46,538 nt of DNA. Source: an uncultured Clostridia bacterium (GTDB taxonomy: Bacteria; Bacillota; Clostridia; Christensenellales; Borkfalkiaceae). This document shows, one piece after another, positions 7,754 through 15,867 of this stretch. Each line of letters opens with the position of its first letter. The first letter of the stretch is position 1. Both the position numbers and the translations under genes were made by a program. The notes under the pieces were generated by a model, which had not been told where the DNA came from, searched no databases, and saw nothing but the letters and a program-made list of their open reading frames with translations. The stretch lies in contig CALVWU010000002.1 of the NCBI GenBank assembly GCA_944367955.1, forward strand, positions 1-46,538, in the 5' to 3' direction.

Positions 7754-8632
7754 ATGGCAACGCAGCGTTTACCCGAACAACAACTTAAAATAGGAGTGGC
7801 CGGGCTGGGTCTCATAGGCGGCTCGCTCGCCCTCGCGCTCCGCCGCGCGGGGCATAAAGTTACGGGCTGCAACCGTTCGCGCGCCGCCGCGGAATACGCC
7901 CTCGTCAACGGCGTTATAGACGAAGAGGGCGACGTTACGCGCTGCGACGCAACTTTCGTCGCTCTGCCGCCCGCCGCAACGGTCGATTTTATCTGCTCGC
8001 GCGATTGGGGGGATACCGTCGTGGCCGATATATGCGGCGTGAAAGGATACGTCGAAGAGCGCGTCCGCGCCCTGCGCCCCGATATAAAATTCGTCGGCAC
8101 CCACCCCATGGCCGGCAAAGAAGTTTCGGGCGTTCAAAATGCCTGCGCCGACCTGTTCGATAACGCCTCTATGGTGCTTACCCGCAACATATACACCGAT
8201 GAACGCGCGTACGGGCTTATCAAAAGACTTGTAAAGGACATGGGCTTTAAGCGGCTTGTCGAGTGTTCGGCCCAAGTCCACGATAAAAAGATAGCCTACA
8301 CTTCGCAGCTTGCGCACGTCGTTTCCAACTGCTATGTCAAGGACGGCGAAATAGAAGGCTGTCTGGGCTTTACCGGCGGCAGCTTTCAGGACATGACGCG
8401 CATCGCCGGCGTGGACGAGGAGCTGTGGGCGGAACTGTATCTGATCAACGGTCAGAATCTCATAAAAAACATCGACAATCTCGTTGCCCGGCTAAGCGAA
8501 GTTTCTTCCGCCCTGTCCGCGGGAGACAAGGCCGCGCTCGTCTCGCTGTTAAAGGCCGGCAGGGAACAGTTTGCGGCAGGCAAAAACAACTCGTTTCAGG
8601 GCAGGGATATAACAACAACTCTGCTCAAATAA
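7754..8632 (+). CDS. tyrA: prephenate dehydrogenase
   Basis: 292 residues. It oxidatively decarboxylates prephenate to 4-hydroxyphenylpyruvate for tyrosine synthesis. The Rossmann NAD(P) motif is GVAGLGLIGGSLALAL at about residues 14-29. The family signatures ADICGVKG, THPMAGKE and FTGGSFQDMTRIA follow, the last in the helical C-terminal dimerisation domain. There is no C-terminal ACT domain, so allosteric control by tyrosine through that module is not expected. No ribosome binding site precedes ATG 7754 and the -10 element is only 15 nt away. It stands first in a plus-strand run reaching yhbY, although the genes after it are functionally unrelated. Confidence 0.93.
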   Translation: MATQRLPEQQLKIGVAGLGLIGGSLALALRRAGHKVTGCNRSRAAAEYALVNGVIDEEGDVTRCDATFVALPPAATVDFICSRDWGDTVVADICGVKGYVEERVRALRPDIKFVGTHPMAGKEVSGVQNACADLFDNASMVLTRNIYTDERAYGLIKRLVKDMGFKRLVECSAQVHDKKIAYTSQLAHVVSNCYVKDGEIEGCLGFTGGSFQDMTRIAGVDEELWAELYLINGQNLIKNIDNLVARLSEVSSALSAGDKAALVSLLKAGREQFAAGKNNSFQGRDITTTLLK

Positions 8633-8686
8633 TTTCCGCGGCATGCTTTCGTATGTCCCGTATTTTCAATTATTTAAAGGATATAT

Positions 8687-9358
8687 ATGGCTCTTTCATT
8701 TTCAAACAAGCGTTACGAAGACGTCGGCGACGCAAAAATACTGTCCGACAGAACGTTCTACTTCGTAATGGCCTTAACTCTCATGTTCGGGTTCGGTGTA
8801 AACGCTCTCGAAGTGTGGCTGCTGGCCGAATATTTCGCCGGCTGGAACGTTTGGGTATTCTTTATTGTATACCTTGTAATGGCGATAGGCGGCGTGTGTC
8901 TCAACATATTCAGCCGCAACCCCGTGCTCAGCTTTTTGGGCTACTGTATGGTGGTGCTGCCCGTGGGGGCCGCGCTGTCGCTTACGGTGCCCGCGTATTC
9001 GTTTGCAACCGTGCAGTCGGCGTTTACGGTAACGCTGCTGCTCGCGGCGGCGTTCGCGCTCATGGCCGTGCTTTGGCCAAACGTGTTTTATTCTATGTGG
9101 AAGGTGCTTGCAATAAGCCTTCTCGTCGCGCTTATCTGGCAGATAGTAAGCCTTCTGACGGGTATAGGCCGCTCCACGCTCGTGTGGGTCGATTGGATTG
9201 TGGTGTTGATCTTCTGCTGCTACGTGGGCTTCGATGTTTCCCTGGCCAAAAGCCGCCCCAAAACATTGGATAACGCCGTCGATTCGGCCTGCGGGCTGTA
9301 CCTCGATCTGATAAACATCTTCATCCGCCTTCTGGCGATCTTCGGCAGAAATGATTGA
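8687..9358 (+). CDS. Bax inhibitor-1 family-like integral membrane protein
   Basis: 223 residues with about seven hydrophobic helices, the topology and size of bacterial BI-1/YccA/YbhL proteins. The last segment (NAVDSACGLYLDLINIFIRLLAIFG) matches the family's C-terminal helix, in which LDxxNxFxxLL precedes a short charged end. A central Asp in the helix before it (CYVGFDVS) fits the family's conserved aspartate. Members are proposed pH-sensitive Ca2+ leak channels; the bacterial role is not settled. ATG 8687 follows AAAGGATATAT. It overlaps the next gene by 8 nt, which suggests coupling. Confidence 0.75.
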   Translation: MALSFSNKRYEDVGDAKILSDRTFYFVMALTLMFGFGVNALEVWLLAEYFAGWNVWVFFIVYLVMAIGGVCLNIFSRNPVLSFLGYCMVVLPVGAALSLTVPAYSFATVQSAFTVTLLLAAAFALMAVLWPNVFYSMWKVLAISLLVALIWQIVSLLTGIGRSTLVWVDWIVVLIFCCYVGFDVSLAKSRPKTLDNAVDSACGLYLDLINIFIRLLAIFGRND

Positions 9359-9752
9359 TTGCCGTTTAAGCATCTCCTCGCGCGGCGACGGCTGGACAAG
9401 CGACAACGTTCTGCGCGCAAGCATGGAAATCTCGGATAATTTCGCAACCATCGCATACAAGCTCGAAGGCGACGACTGTCTTTTAACTCTCTCGCCCGAA
9501 CGCGCCGAACAGGTGCGCAGGGGCGGCGCGGATATAAAGCTTTCGTTTGTCCCGAACGCAAAAACGTTGTGCGTCATAGGCGACGAGGCTTTGCGCGGCG
9601 GATACGAAATTTTTTGTACGCGCCTCAGCGTTTTAATAAAAAAGCGGGGCGTCGCGGCCGAAATCGAATATCTTTCGGGCGGCGACGGCGAAAAGATCAA
9701 TGTTAAAATAAGGGCCGTCGCGCTCTCCGGCGGCGCGCCCGCAAGCAAATAA
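9351..9752 (+). CDS. DUF1934 (YwiB-like) protein
   Basis: 133 residues. The alternating beta pattern (CRLSISSRGDGW, ATIAYKLEGDD, LTLSPERAEQVRRG near the middle) and overall length fit the DUF1934/YwiB family of small beta-barrel proteins. The family commonly occurs in Bacillota and has no established function. The start ATGATTGA overlaps the end of the upstream membrane protein gene by 8 nt. I assign it from overall pattern, not a catalytic signature, so the family call is moderate. Confidence 0.6.
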   Translation: MIDCRLSISSRGDGWTSDNVLRASMEISDNFATIAYKLEGDDCLLTLSPERAEQVRRGGADIKLSFVPNAKTLCVIGDEALRGGYEIFCTRLSVLIKKRGVAAEIEYLSGGDGEKINVKIRAVALSGGAPASK

Positions 9753-9794
9753 ATCAAAAATAATCTACAAAATATATTTTATAAGGACTTTGTA

Positions 9795-10451
9795 ATGAAA
9801 ATTAAGTATCTCGGCCACTCGTCGTTCCTAATGACCGAAAGCACGGGCACCAGCATCGTAACCGACCCCTACGATGATTCCGTCGGCTATGAAATGCCCT
9901 CGGTTTCGGCCGACGCCGTCACCGTTTCGCATCACCACTACGATCACGACTGCGTGCAAAAGGTGGGCGGCGATCCCGTTATTTTGGATAAGGAAACGGG
10001 TTATGTCGTCGATGACGGCGTCGAAATAAACTCCATAAAGAGTTTTCACGATAATTGCCGCGGCAAAAAGCGGGGCGAAAACATAATCTTCAAATTCCAC
10101 ATGGACGGTTTGGATATTTGTCATCTGGGCGACCTGGGCGAAGATTGTTCGCCCGACCTCATCGAAATGATCCTGCCCGTAAACGTCCTGCTCATCCCAG
10201 TCGGAGGCAACTACACCATCGACGCAAAAATGGCCAAGGAATACGTCGACAGAATCATGCCCGATATAGTCATCCCCATGCACTATCGCGCAAAGGGCTG
10301 CAAACTCGATATAGATAAAGTGGACGATTTTCTCGACGAATTCAACGGCGAAAACGTCGAAATAGTCGAAGCGGGCAGCGAAATCGAAATTTCGCGTCAC
10401 GACCTCGGCAAAGATACGACAACCATAATCGTTATGGAAACGGAGCAGTAA
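9795..10451 (+). CDS. MBL-fold metal-dependent hydrolase (UPF0173-like)
   Basis: 218 residues. It has metallo-beta-lactamase fold metal ligands in order: SHHHYDHD (residues 51-58), a His in SFHDNCRGKKRG, then HLGDLGE, IPVGGNYT and a late His in IPMHYR. This arrangement is that of the short UPF0173/UlaG-like group, which usually binds one or two divalent metals. The substrate is unknown. The start follows AAGGACTTTGTA. Its stop codon abuts the GTG start of the Rho homologue with no gap, so the two are translationally coupled. Confidence 0.85.
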   Translation: MKIKYLGHSSFLMTESTGTSIVTDPYDDSVGYEMPSVSADAVTVSHHHYDHDCVQKVGGDPVILDKETGYVVDDGVEINSIKSFHDNCRGKKRGENIIFKFHMDGLDICHLGDLGEDCSPDLIEMILPVNVLLIPVGGNYTIDAKMAKEYVDRIMPDIVIPMHYRAKGCKLDIDKVDDFLDEFNGENVEIVEAGSEIEISRHDLGKDTTTIIVMETEQ

Positions 10452-11888
10452 GTGGCCAGTCAGCTATTGCAAAATTTAACCGAAAAGCTGCACGGGTGCG
10501 GCATACATACCCTTCGTCAGCTCGGCAGGGCGGTGGGGGTATACAGTCCCACCAACAAAAAGAAGGAAGAGCTTATCGAAGACATTCTTGCCATCGCAAC
10601 CAACCGCGCCGATCCCGTCGTAAACGAAAGCCGCCGCGGTGCTCCGCCCAAGTCGGACGAATACGACAGAACGCTCCTTTCCGATATAGAACGCTGCCGT
10701 TCGTATTATTCGGGGCTGACCCTCGCCGAAACAAGGGAGGAGCTGCCCGTGTCCGAAGACGCCGTATGCTCGCCCGAACTCGCAGACGATGAAGACGTGT
10801 ATGCGGGCGTTTTGGAAAACGATCAAAAAAGCTGGTTTATCCGCATTCGTGACAATGCGTTCGTTTCGCGGGTGCATATCGGTTCGGAGTTTATAAACCG
10901 TTTCAAACTGCGCACGGGCGACCGCGTCGTGTGCAGGGCGGCGCGGTGTGCCGCCGGCGAATGCCCCGCGGCCTCGCTCATCATGGCGGTCAACGGCATA
11001 TTTCCCGACGATCTCCGCCGCATCCCCTTCGAAGATCTCACGCCGTGTTATCCCGACAGGCGTTATTCTCTCGGCGGCTGTACCGAAAGCCTTGCGGGGC
11101 GCGTCATCGATCTTTTCGCGCCCATAGGCAACGGCCAGCGCGCATTGATAGTTGCCGCGCCCCATTGCGGCAAAACCGAATTGCTAAGGCATATTGCCCT
11201 GTCTTTTGTAAAACAATATCCCCAGACGCCCGTAATCGCCGCACTCGTCGGGGCACGGCCGGAAGACATCACCGAGTTTCGCCGCACCGTAAACGCGGCA
11301 GAGTGCGAATGCACCGCCTTCGACGGCCGCGATACCGAACACATCCGCGCGGCCAACCTCGCGCTCGAACGCGCCAAAAGGCTGGCGGAGGAGGGGAAGG
11401 ACGCGGTTCTCATCCTCGACGGTCTGAACACGCTCGTCCGCGCTTACGCCACCGCCCTCTCGCCTTCGGGCAGACAGCTGCCCTGCGGCATAGACACAAT
11501 GGCCTTTGCCGAACTTAAAAGAATTTTCGGCGCGGCCCGCAACACCGAAGAGGGCGGCTCGCTTACCGTCATCGCCGCCGTTGTGTGCGATACGGGCAGC
11601 CCCGTCGACGAAACTTTGCGCGAAGAACTTCTGCCCGCCGCAAACATGAGGCTGATTCTTTCGCCAGATCTTGCGGCAAAGCGCGTGTTCCCCGCAATCG
11701 ATCTTGTCCTTTCGGGAACGCGCAGGGACGACCTTCTTCTCTCTTCAAAAGAAATTGCCGCCGCGTCCGCCGTCCGTTCGGCGGTATCGGGCGGGGCCGA
11801 TCTTGCCGCGGTGTATGCCGCCATTGGCTCGGCGCGCAGCGGCGAAGAATTTATCGAAGACTGGCAAAAATATTTAAAAAATACCTGA
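10452..11888 (+). CDS. rho: divergent transcription termination factor Rho homologue
   Basis: 478 residues, starting at GTG 10452 directly after the upstream stop. The N-terminal part is a Rho-N-like helical domain (about 5-50) and a degenerate cold-shock domain (about 116-165). The RecA-like ATPase core starts near residue 215. Retained: P-loop lysine in APHCGKT (236-242), Walker B Asp323, the FGAARNTEEGGSLT block (359-372), and RVFPAID and SGTR (arginine finger, 421-424). Lost against E. coli Rho: the LIDERPEE segment reads LVGARPED, so Asp210 and catalytic Glu211 become Gly and Ala. The R-loop EEFKGTGN reads EELLPAAN, the GFGFLR RNA-binding motif is missing, and KAGKT reads HCGKT. It is a Rho family member by alignment, but normal ATP-driven termination is doubtful. 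Confidence 0.85.
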   Translation: MASQLLQNLTEKLHGCGIHTLRQLGRAVGVYSPTNKKKEELIEDILAIATNRADPVVNESRRGAPPKSDEYDRTLLSDIERCRSYYSGLTLAETREELPVSEDAVCSPELADDEDVYAGVLENDQKSWFIRIRDNAFVSRVHIGSEFINRFKLRTGDRVVCRAARCAAGECPAASLIMAVNGIFPDDLRRIPFEDLTPCYPDRRYSLGGCTESLAGRVIDLFAPIGNGQRALIVAAPHCGKTELLRHIALSFVKQYPQTPVIAALVGARPEDITEFRRTVNAAECECTAFDGRDTEHIRAANLALERAKRLAEEGKDAVLILDGLNTLVRAYATALSPSGRQLPCGIDTMAFAELKRIFGAARNTEEGGSLTVIAAVVCDTGSPVDETLREELLPAANMRLILSPDLAAKRVFPAIDLVLSGTRRDDLLLSSKEIAAASAVRSAVSGGADLAAVYAAIGSARSGEEFIEDWQKYLKNT

Positions 11889-11901
11889 ATCGCAAAAAGA
11901 A

Positions 11902-13188
11902 ATGATTGATAAAAACGTATTTACCGATAAAGTCCGCATAACCATCAAAGCCGGCGACGGCGGCGACGGCATGAACTCCTTCAAGGCGTTCAAGGGCAAG
12001 CCCGCCTGCGGGCCCGACGGCGGCGACGGCGGCAATGGCGGCGACGTGTATCTCGTTGCCGACAGATCGCTCAACGACCTGCTGTCTTTCAGGTTCACAA
12101 ACAAATATGTGGCGGGCAACGGCGAACGCGGCGGCACAAACCGCTGTTCGGGCAGGGGCGGAACCGACGTAATAATAAAGGTTCCCGTCGGCACAATCGT
12201 AAAGGATTACGAAACGGGCCGGCTCCTCTGCGATATGTTCCGCGACGGCGACAAAAAGCTGATAGCCGAAGGCGGCAGGGGCGGCAAGGGCAACGTCCGT
12301 TTCACCACCGCCCGCCGACACGCCCCCAATTTTGCGCAGAAGGGCGAAAAGACCAAGGAACACATCCTTCTTCTCGAACTCAAAGTAATAGCCGACGTGG
12401 GCATAATAGGTTTTCCCAACGTCGGCAAGTCCACGTTGCTTTCAAAAATCTCGGCCGCGCGTCCAAAGATAGCCAACTATCACTTCACAACGCTTTCGCC
12501 CAATCTCGGCGTGGTGAGTTATTACGAAGACTCTTTTGTGGCCGCCGACATACCCGGCCTCATCGAGGGCGCGTCGCAGGGAGCGGGGCTCGGTCACGAC
12601 TTTTTAAAACATATCGAGCGCACCCGCATGCTCCTGCACGTAGTCGACGCTTCGGGCATTGAGGGCAGAGATCCTGTCGAAGACTTCAAAAAGATAAATT
12701 CCGAACTATCCGGCTATTCGCAAAAGCTTGCGGCCCTCCCCCAGGTAATCGCCCTCAATAAGTGCGATATACCCGGTGCCGAAGACAACGTAAAGGCTTT
12801 CAAAAAGGCCTATGGCGGCAAATACGGGATATATTGCATCTCCGCGGTTGCGGGCGAAGGTACGCGCGAACTTATCGGCGGCATAGTCGACATGCTCAAA
12901 ACGCTGCCGCCCGTCGCCCCCGTGGAATGTCCCGAAGAAGACTTTGCCTACCGCGCCGGCGGCGAGCTTGAATTCGATATATTCGTCGACGAAAACGGCG
13001 TCTATGTAGTCGTGGGGACGCTCGTCGACATGCTCTGCCGCAACGTTTCGCTCTCCGATCCCGATTCCATGGCGTACTTTCAAAAGATCCTCCGCGAAAA
13101 GGGCGTCATCTCCCGTTTAAAGGATATGGGAGTAAAGGAGGGGGATACCGTATCCATAGGCGACGTCGAATTCGACTTTGTAAACTGA
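11902..13188 (+). CDS. obgE: GTPase ObgE/CgtA
   Basis: 428 residues. The glycine-rich Obg domain (about 1-158; AGDGGDG, PDGGDGGNGGDV, GGRGGKGNVRF) is followed by the G domain with G1 GFPNVGKST, G3 DIPGLIEGA, G4 NKCD and G5 SAVAG. An Obg C-terminal domain (about 345-428) completes it. It acts on the large ribosomal subunit as an assembly checkpoint and in Bacillus also affects sporulation and the stringent response. The start has only a weak AAAGAA upstream, 13 nt after the Rho stop. The downstream neighbour yhbY is also a 50S-associated factor. Confidence 0.97.
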   Translation: MIDKNVFTDKVRITIKAGDGGDGMNSFKAFKGKPACGPDGGDGGNGGDVYLVADRSLNDLLSFRFTNKYVAGNGERGGTNRCSGRGGTDVIIKVPVGTIVKDYETGRLLCDMFRDGDKKLIAEGGRGGKGNVRFTTARRHAPNFAQKGEKTKEHILLLELKVIADVGIIGFPNVGKSTLLSKISAARPKIANYHFTTLSPNLGVVSYYEDSFVAADIPGLIEGASQGAGLGHDFLKHIERTRMLLHVVDASGIEGRDPVEDFKKINSELSGYSQKLAALPQVIALNKCDIPGAEDNVKAFKKAYGGKYGIYCISAVAGEGTRELIGGIVDMLKTLPPVAPVECPEEDFAYRAGGELEFDIFVDENGVYVVVGTLVDMLCRNVSLSDPDSMAYFQKILREKGVISRLKDMGVKEGDTVSIGDVEFDFVN

Positions 13189-13212
13189 TTTTTCCGCGGG
13201 CTTCAACTTCGG

Positions 13213-13230
13213 TTAGTGCCCGCATATACC
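13213..13230. repeat. intergenic motif variant (TTAGTGCCCGCATATACC)
   Basis: It resembles TTAGTGCGCATATATGCC at 2521-2538 and lies between obgE and yhbY. Similarity is partial. Confidence 0.3.
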
Positions 13231-13248
13231 GTACTTTCAGGAGAATAA

Positions 13249-13545
13249 ATGTTAACTTCTAAACAGCGCAGCAAATTAAAATCTCTGGCTGCAAACATCA
13301 AACCCGTCGGGCAGTTGGGCAAGGAAGGCATCGGCGAAAACATGCTTAAAAGTTTTTCCGACTGCCTCGACGCGCGCGAACTCATCAAGGTAAGCATACT
13401 CGAAAATGCCGAAGGCGACCCCAAAACTCTCGGCCGCGAACTCGCGGCGCGGCTCAACGCCGAATGCGTGATAGTGATGGGTCGCAAGGCCGTGCTTTAC
13501 CGCCGTTCGCCCCGCAAAGATTTTTCGCATATCAGTCTCGATTAA
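13249..13545 (+). CDS. yhbY: YhbY family CRM-domain RNA-binding protein
   Basis: 98 residues, essentially one CRM (YhbY) domain. The N-terminal LTSKQRSKLKSLAANIKPV and the GQLGKEGIGENML loop correspond to the family's GxxG RNA-contact loop. YhbY associates with pre-50S particles. AGGAG lies 7 nt before ATG 13249. It follows obgE by 60 nt, and that gap carries TTAGTGCCCGCATATACC, a variant of the intergenic motif found elsewhere here. It ends at a palindromic terminator shared with the convergent membrane gene. Confidence 0.93.
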   Translation: MLTSKQRSKLKSLAANIKPVGQLGKEGIGENMLKSFSDCLDARELIKVSILENAEGDPKTLGRELAARLNAECVIVMGRKAVLYRRSPRKDFSHISLD

Positions 13546-13577
13546 AAAATTACCCCCGATATATATCGGGGATAATT
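13541..13577. terminator. palindromic terminator between convergent genes
   Basis: CCCCGATAT/ATATCGGGG (13554-13571) is a perfect 18-bp palindrome with further pairing outside. On the minus strand it is followed by TAATTTTTTAATC, so it terminates the gene at 13601-14341; on the plus strand only ATAATTTG follows, so it is weaker for yhbY. Confidence 0.65.
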
Positions 13578-13600
13578 TGCGTTTTGCGCTTATTTAAAGG

Positions 13601-14341
13601 CTATTTCGCGCCGAATACCGCGCAAAATCCGGCCAGCGCAAGCATTATTCCGCCGCTTATTATATAGTACAGCGGAAAAAACGTAACATAGCTGAACGCG
13701 GTAAGGCAAAGTCCGCACACCATCAGTCTGCGCGCGGCGCGCCTGTTCATTCCCGCCTTTAACGCGGTCAAAAACTTTCGTCCCCGCTTTGCCGCGGGCA
13801 GTTTTTCGGGCAGAAGGCCGCGCTCTTCAAACGCGGCGTACAGGGCGGAACTGTCCATTATCTCTATGTCCGCGCCCTCGGCAAACAGTATTCCTTCCGG
13901 GCTTGCGCCGTTGCAAATAACGCCCTTTTTGCCTTTGCTGTCAAAGGCGGTTGCACGGCATATATCGTTTGCCGAAAGCGGTTCGGGCAGATACAGCGGC
14001 ACATATGCCCTGTCGTTTAAAATCACAACGCCGTCCATTGTCTTTCCGCCCGTCGTCGTTGCCGTCAAAACGCGTGCTCGCTCGCCGTGTAGCGTACACA
14101 GATAGTTTTTAAATTCTTGCGTCCTTTTGTCGTCGGCGCGGCTCTCTATCGCGCTCTTTCTGCGCGAATACAGCCTTAAAAAGGTAAATGAGCCGAACGC
14201 CGCGAACGCGGCGACGCCAAGTCCCGCGCCGAGCGGCGGATTGTCCGTGTAAAACCTTACGGCGGTAAACACAAAAATAAACGCGCAGACGGCGGCCAGC
14301 GCGCTGTCCGCCGCAACCGAAAACATGCTTGCTCTCTTCAT
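13601..14341 (-). CDS. four-helix membrane protein with degenerate Mrr-like central domain
   Basis: 246 residues if started at ATG 14341; ATG 14326 (MFSVAAD) with AGAGAG upstream is an equally good start. Two hydrophobic helices lie at about 10-30 and 35-57. A soluble domain covers about 72-180, and two further helices lie at about 203-245. The soluble part ends with KKGVICNGASPEGILFAEG and then DIEIMDSSAL. This matches the last strand-helix-strand of Mrr-type restriction-endonuclease-fold domains, where VTxxGFTxxAxxFA precedes IxLIDGxxL. The preceding segment MDGVVILNDRAYVPLYLPEP occupies the catalytic D...(E/Q)xK region but has no lysine pair, so nuclease activity is not expected. It is divergent from nadD and convergent with yhbY. 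Function unknown. Confidence 0.7.
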   Translation of the reverse strand: MKRASMFSVAADSALAAVCAFIFVFTAVRFYTDNPPLGAGLGVAAFAAFGSFTFLRLYSRRKSAIESRADDKRTQEFKNYLCTLHGERARVLTATTTGGKTMDGVVILNDRAYVPLYLPEPLSANDICRATAFDSKGKKGVICNGASPEGILFAEGADIEIMDSSALYAAFEERGLLPEKLPAAKRGRKFLTALKAGMNRRAARRLMVCGLCLTAFSYVTFFPLYYIISGGIMLALAGFCAVFGAK

Positions 14342-14377
14342 GTTCAGGTTTTTCCCGCATTTTGCAATTTATATACT

Positions 14378-15508
14378 ATGGATATAATTTTGTTCGGCGG
14401 GGCGTTCAACCCCGTCCATATCGAACACGTCGCGCTCGCAAGGGCCGCCGTGCAAAAAATCAAACCCGAAAAGCTCATCGTAATCCCCACCGCGGTCAGT
14501 CCCCACAAGTTTGGTCGCGTCACGGCGGAAAACGAGGACAGGCTTAACATGTGCAGGGCCGCCTTCGCCGATATTCCGTCGGTCGAGGTCAGCGATTTGG
14601 AAATCGCAAACGGCGGCGTAAGTTATTCGTATATCACATGCGAACACTTCGCCTCGCTCTACCCCGAAGCCCGCCTGTTTTTTTTGATGGGTGCCGATCA
14701 GCTCGCCTCGTTTCCGGGCTGGAAAAATCCTTCGCGTATTTTAAGCAAGGCCGTGCTCCTCGCGGGCGAAAGGCGGGGCGCGCCCGATTTTGCTCTCGCT
14801 AAATCCTCGGTCGAAAATATGTTTTCCGTCCGCGTCGAAAGCGTCGGGTATGCCGGCTCTGCCGTCGATTCCACCCGCGTCCGCACCCTCGCCGCCCTCG
14901 GCGAAGATTTCTCGGCGTATGTTTTGCCCCGCGTTGGGCAATATATAAAGGAGAGGGGGCTGTATCTGCGGCCCGATCTTTTAAACGCTAAATCTTTTGA
15001 AAAACCGAGCCGCTGGCGGCACTCCGTGCGCGTAGCGGTAATGTGCGCCCAAAACGCTCAGCGCGCGGGGCTGGGTGAACGCGACGCCGTAACTATGGCC
15101 GCGTTGCACGACGTGTCAAAAAATCTTCCGGCAGACAGTCCGCTGCTTTCGGGGTTCGTGCCTCCGCCCAACGTGCCTCCGCCTGTCATGCACCAGTATT
15201 CGGGCGCGTACGTCGCGCAAAATCACTTCGGCGTAAACGACGAGCGTCTGCTCTCCGCCATCCGCTTTCACACCAGCGGCAGGCCGGGCATGACCAAGCC
15301 CGAAATGCTGCTGTTTCTCTGCGACATGCTCGAAGAGGGCCGCTCGTTCCCCGGCGTCGAAAAACTTCGCACCCTGTTTAAAGTCGATCTTGTCCGCTGC
15401 ATGTATGCCGCCCTCGAACATCAGCTCAACTACCTCAACGGCACGGGCGGACAAATTTATCCTCTTACAATCAATGCATATCTTTATTTAAAGGAATTCC
15501 TTACATGA
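14378..15508 (+). CDS. nadD: NadD-YqeK fusion: nicotinate-mononucleotide adenylyltransferase and HD-domain Ap4A hydrolase
   Basis: 376 residues. Residues 1-198 are NadD: FGGAFNPVHIEHV (nucleotidyltransferase HxxH site), MGADQLASFPGWKNP and STRVR, making nicotinate adenine dinucleotide for NAD synthesis. Residues about 206-376 are a YqeK-type HD domain, with His215 in WRHSVRVA and His244-Asp245 in ALHDVSK, then HQYSGAYVA and IRFHTSGRPGM. YqeK proteins hydrolyse Ap4A to ADP. In Bacillus these are two adjacent genes followed by rsfS; here they are one frame, still followed by rsfS with a 4-nt overlap. No Shine-Dalgarno sequence precedes ATG 14378, although MDIILFGG is the natural NadD start. Confidence 0.93.
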   Translation: MDIILFGGAFNPVHIEHVALARAAVQKIKPEKLIVIPTAVSPHKFGRVTAENEDRLNMCRAAFADIPSVEVSDLEIANGGVSYSYITCEHFASLYPEARLFFLMGADQLASFPGWKNPSRILSKAVLLAGERRGAPDFALAKSSVENMFSVRVESVGYAGSAVDSTRVRTLAALGEDFSAYVLPRVGQYIKERGLYLRPDLLNAKSFEKPSRWRHSVRVAVMCAQNAQRAGLGERDAVTMAALHDVSKNLPADSPLLSGFVPPPNVPPPVMHQYSGAYVAQNHFGVNDERLLSAIRFHTSGRPGMTKPEMLLFLCDMLEEGRSFPGVEKLRTLFKVDLVRCMYAALEHQLNYLNGTGGQIYPLTINAYLYLKEFLT

Positions 15509-15861
15509 CATCAAAAGAAAAATGCACCCTCGTGTGCCGCATCTTATCAAGCAAAAAGGCGGGCGACATCGTGTATATCGACGTTGCCGAAAAAACTTCG
15601 CTGTGCGACTATTTTATAGTTTGCAGCGGCAGGTCTACCACGCAGGTCAAATCCATGGCCGAAAATCTCGAAGAAAAGCTGCAAAAGGAGTATGGCGAAA
15701 TCCCCCGCAGGCGCGAAGGCGTGCGCGAGGGCAGATGGGCCGTTTTGGATTACGCCGACGTCATAGTGCACATCTTCAATAACGAAGAGCGCGATTTCTA
15801 CAACCTTGAACGGCTTTGGGAAAACGGAAAAAACATCGTGCGCTATATCGAAGAGGAGTAA
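15505..15861 (+). CDS. rsfS: ribosomal silencing factor RsfS
   Basis: 118 residues, the full length of the RsfS/Iojap family. It binds L14 on the 50S subunit and blocks joining to 30S during starvation. Conserved parts are DIVYIDVAEKTSLCDYFIVCSGRS, REGVREGRWAVLDYADVIVHIF and RDFYNLERLW. ATGA overlaps the fused nadD-yqeK stop, so it is translationally coupled, as in the classic nadD-yqeK-rsfS operon. Its stop lies only 6 nt from the stop of the convergent gene at 15868, with no terminator between them, so the two transcripts overlap. Confidence 0.95.
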   Translation: MTSKEKCTLVCRILSSKKAGDIVYIDVAEKTSLCDYFIVCSGRSTTQVKSMAENLEEKLQKEYGEIPRRREGVREGRWAVLDYADVIVHIFNNEERDFYNLERLWENGKNIVRYIEEE

Positions 15862-15867
15862 CCAACC

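Noticed and set aside
10476..11824. Several long frames antisense to or out of frame with rho
   Set aside because: They are Arg/Ala/His-rich, match no family and arise from the codon bias of the real gene.
14341..14400. TATACT and TATAAT around the nadD start as its promoter
   Set aside because: Transcription from either would begin inside the coding region after the natural start codon.
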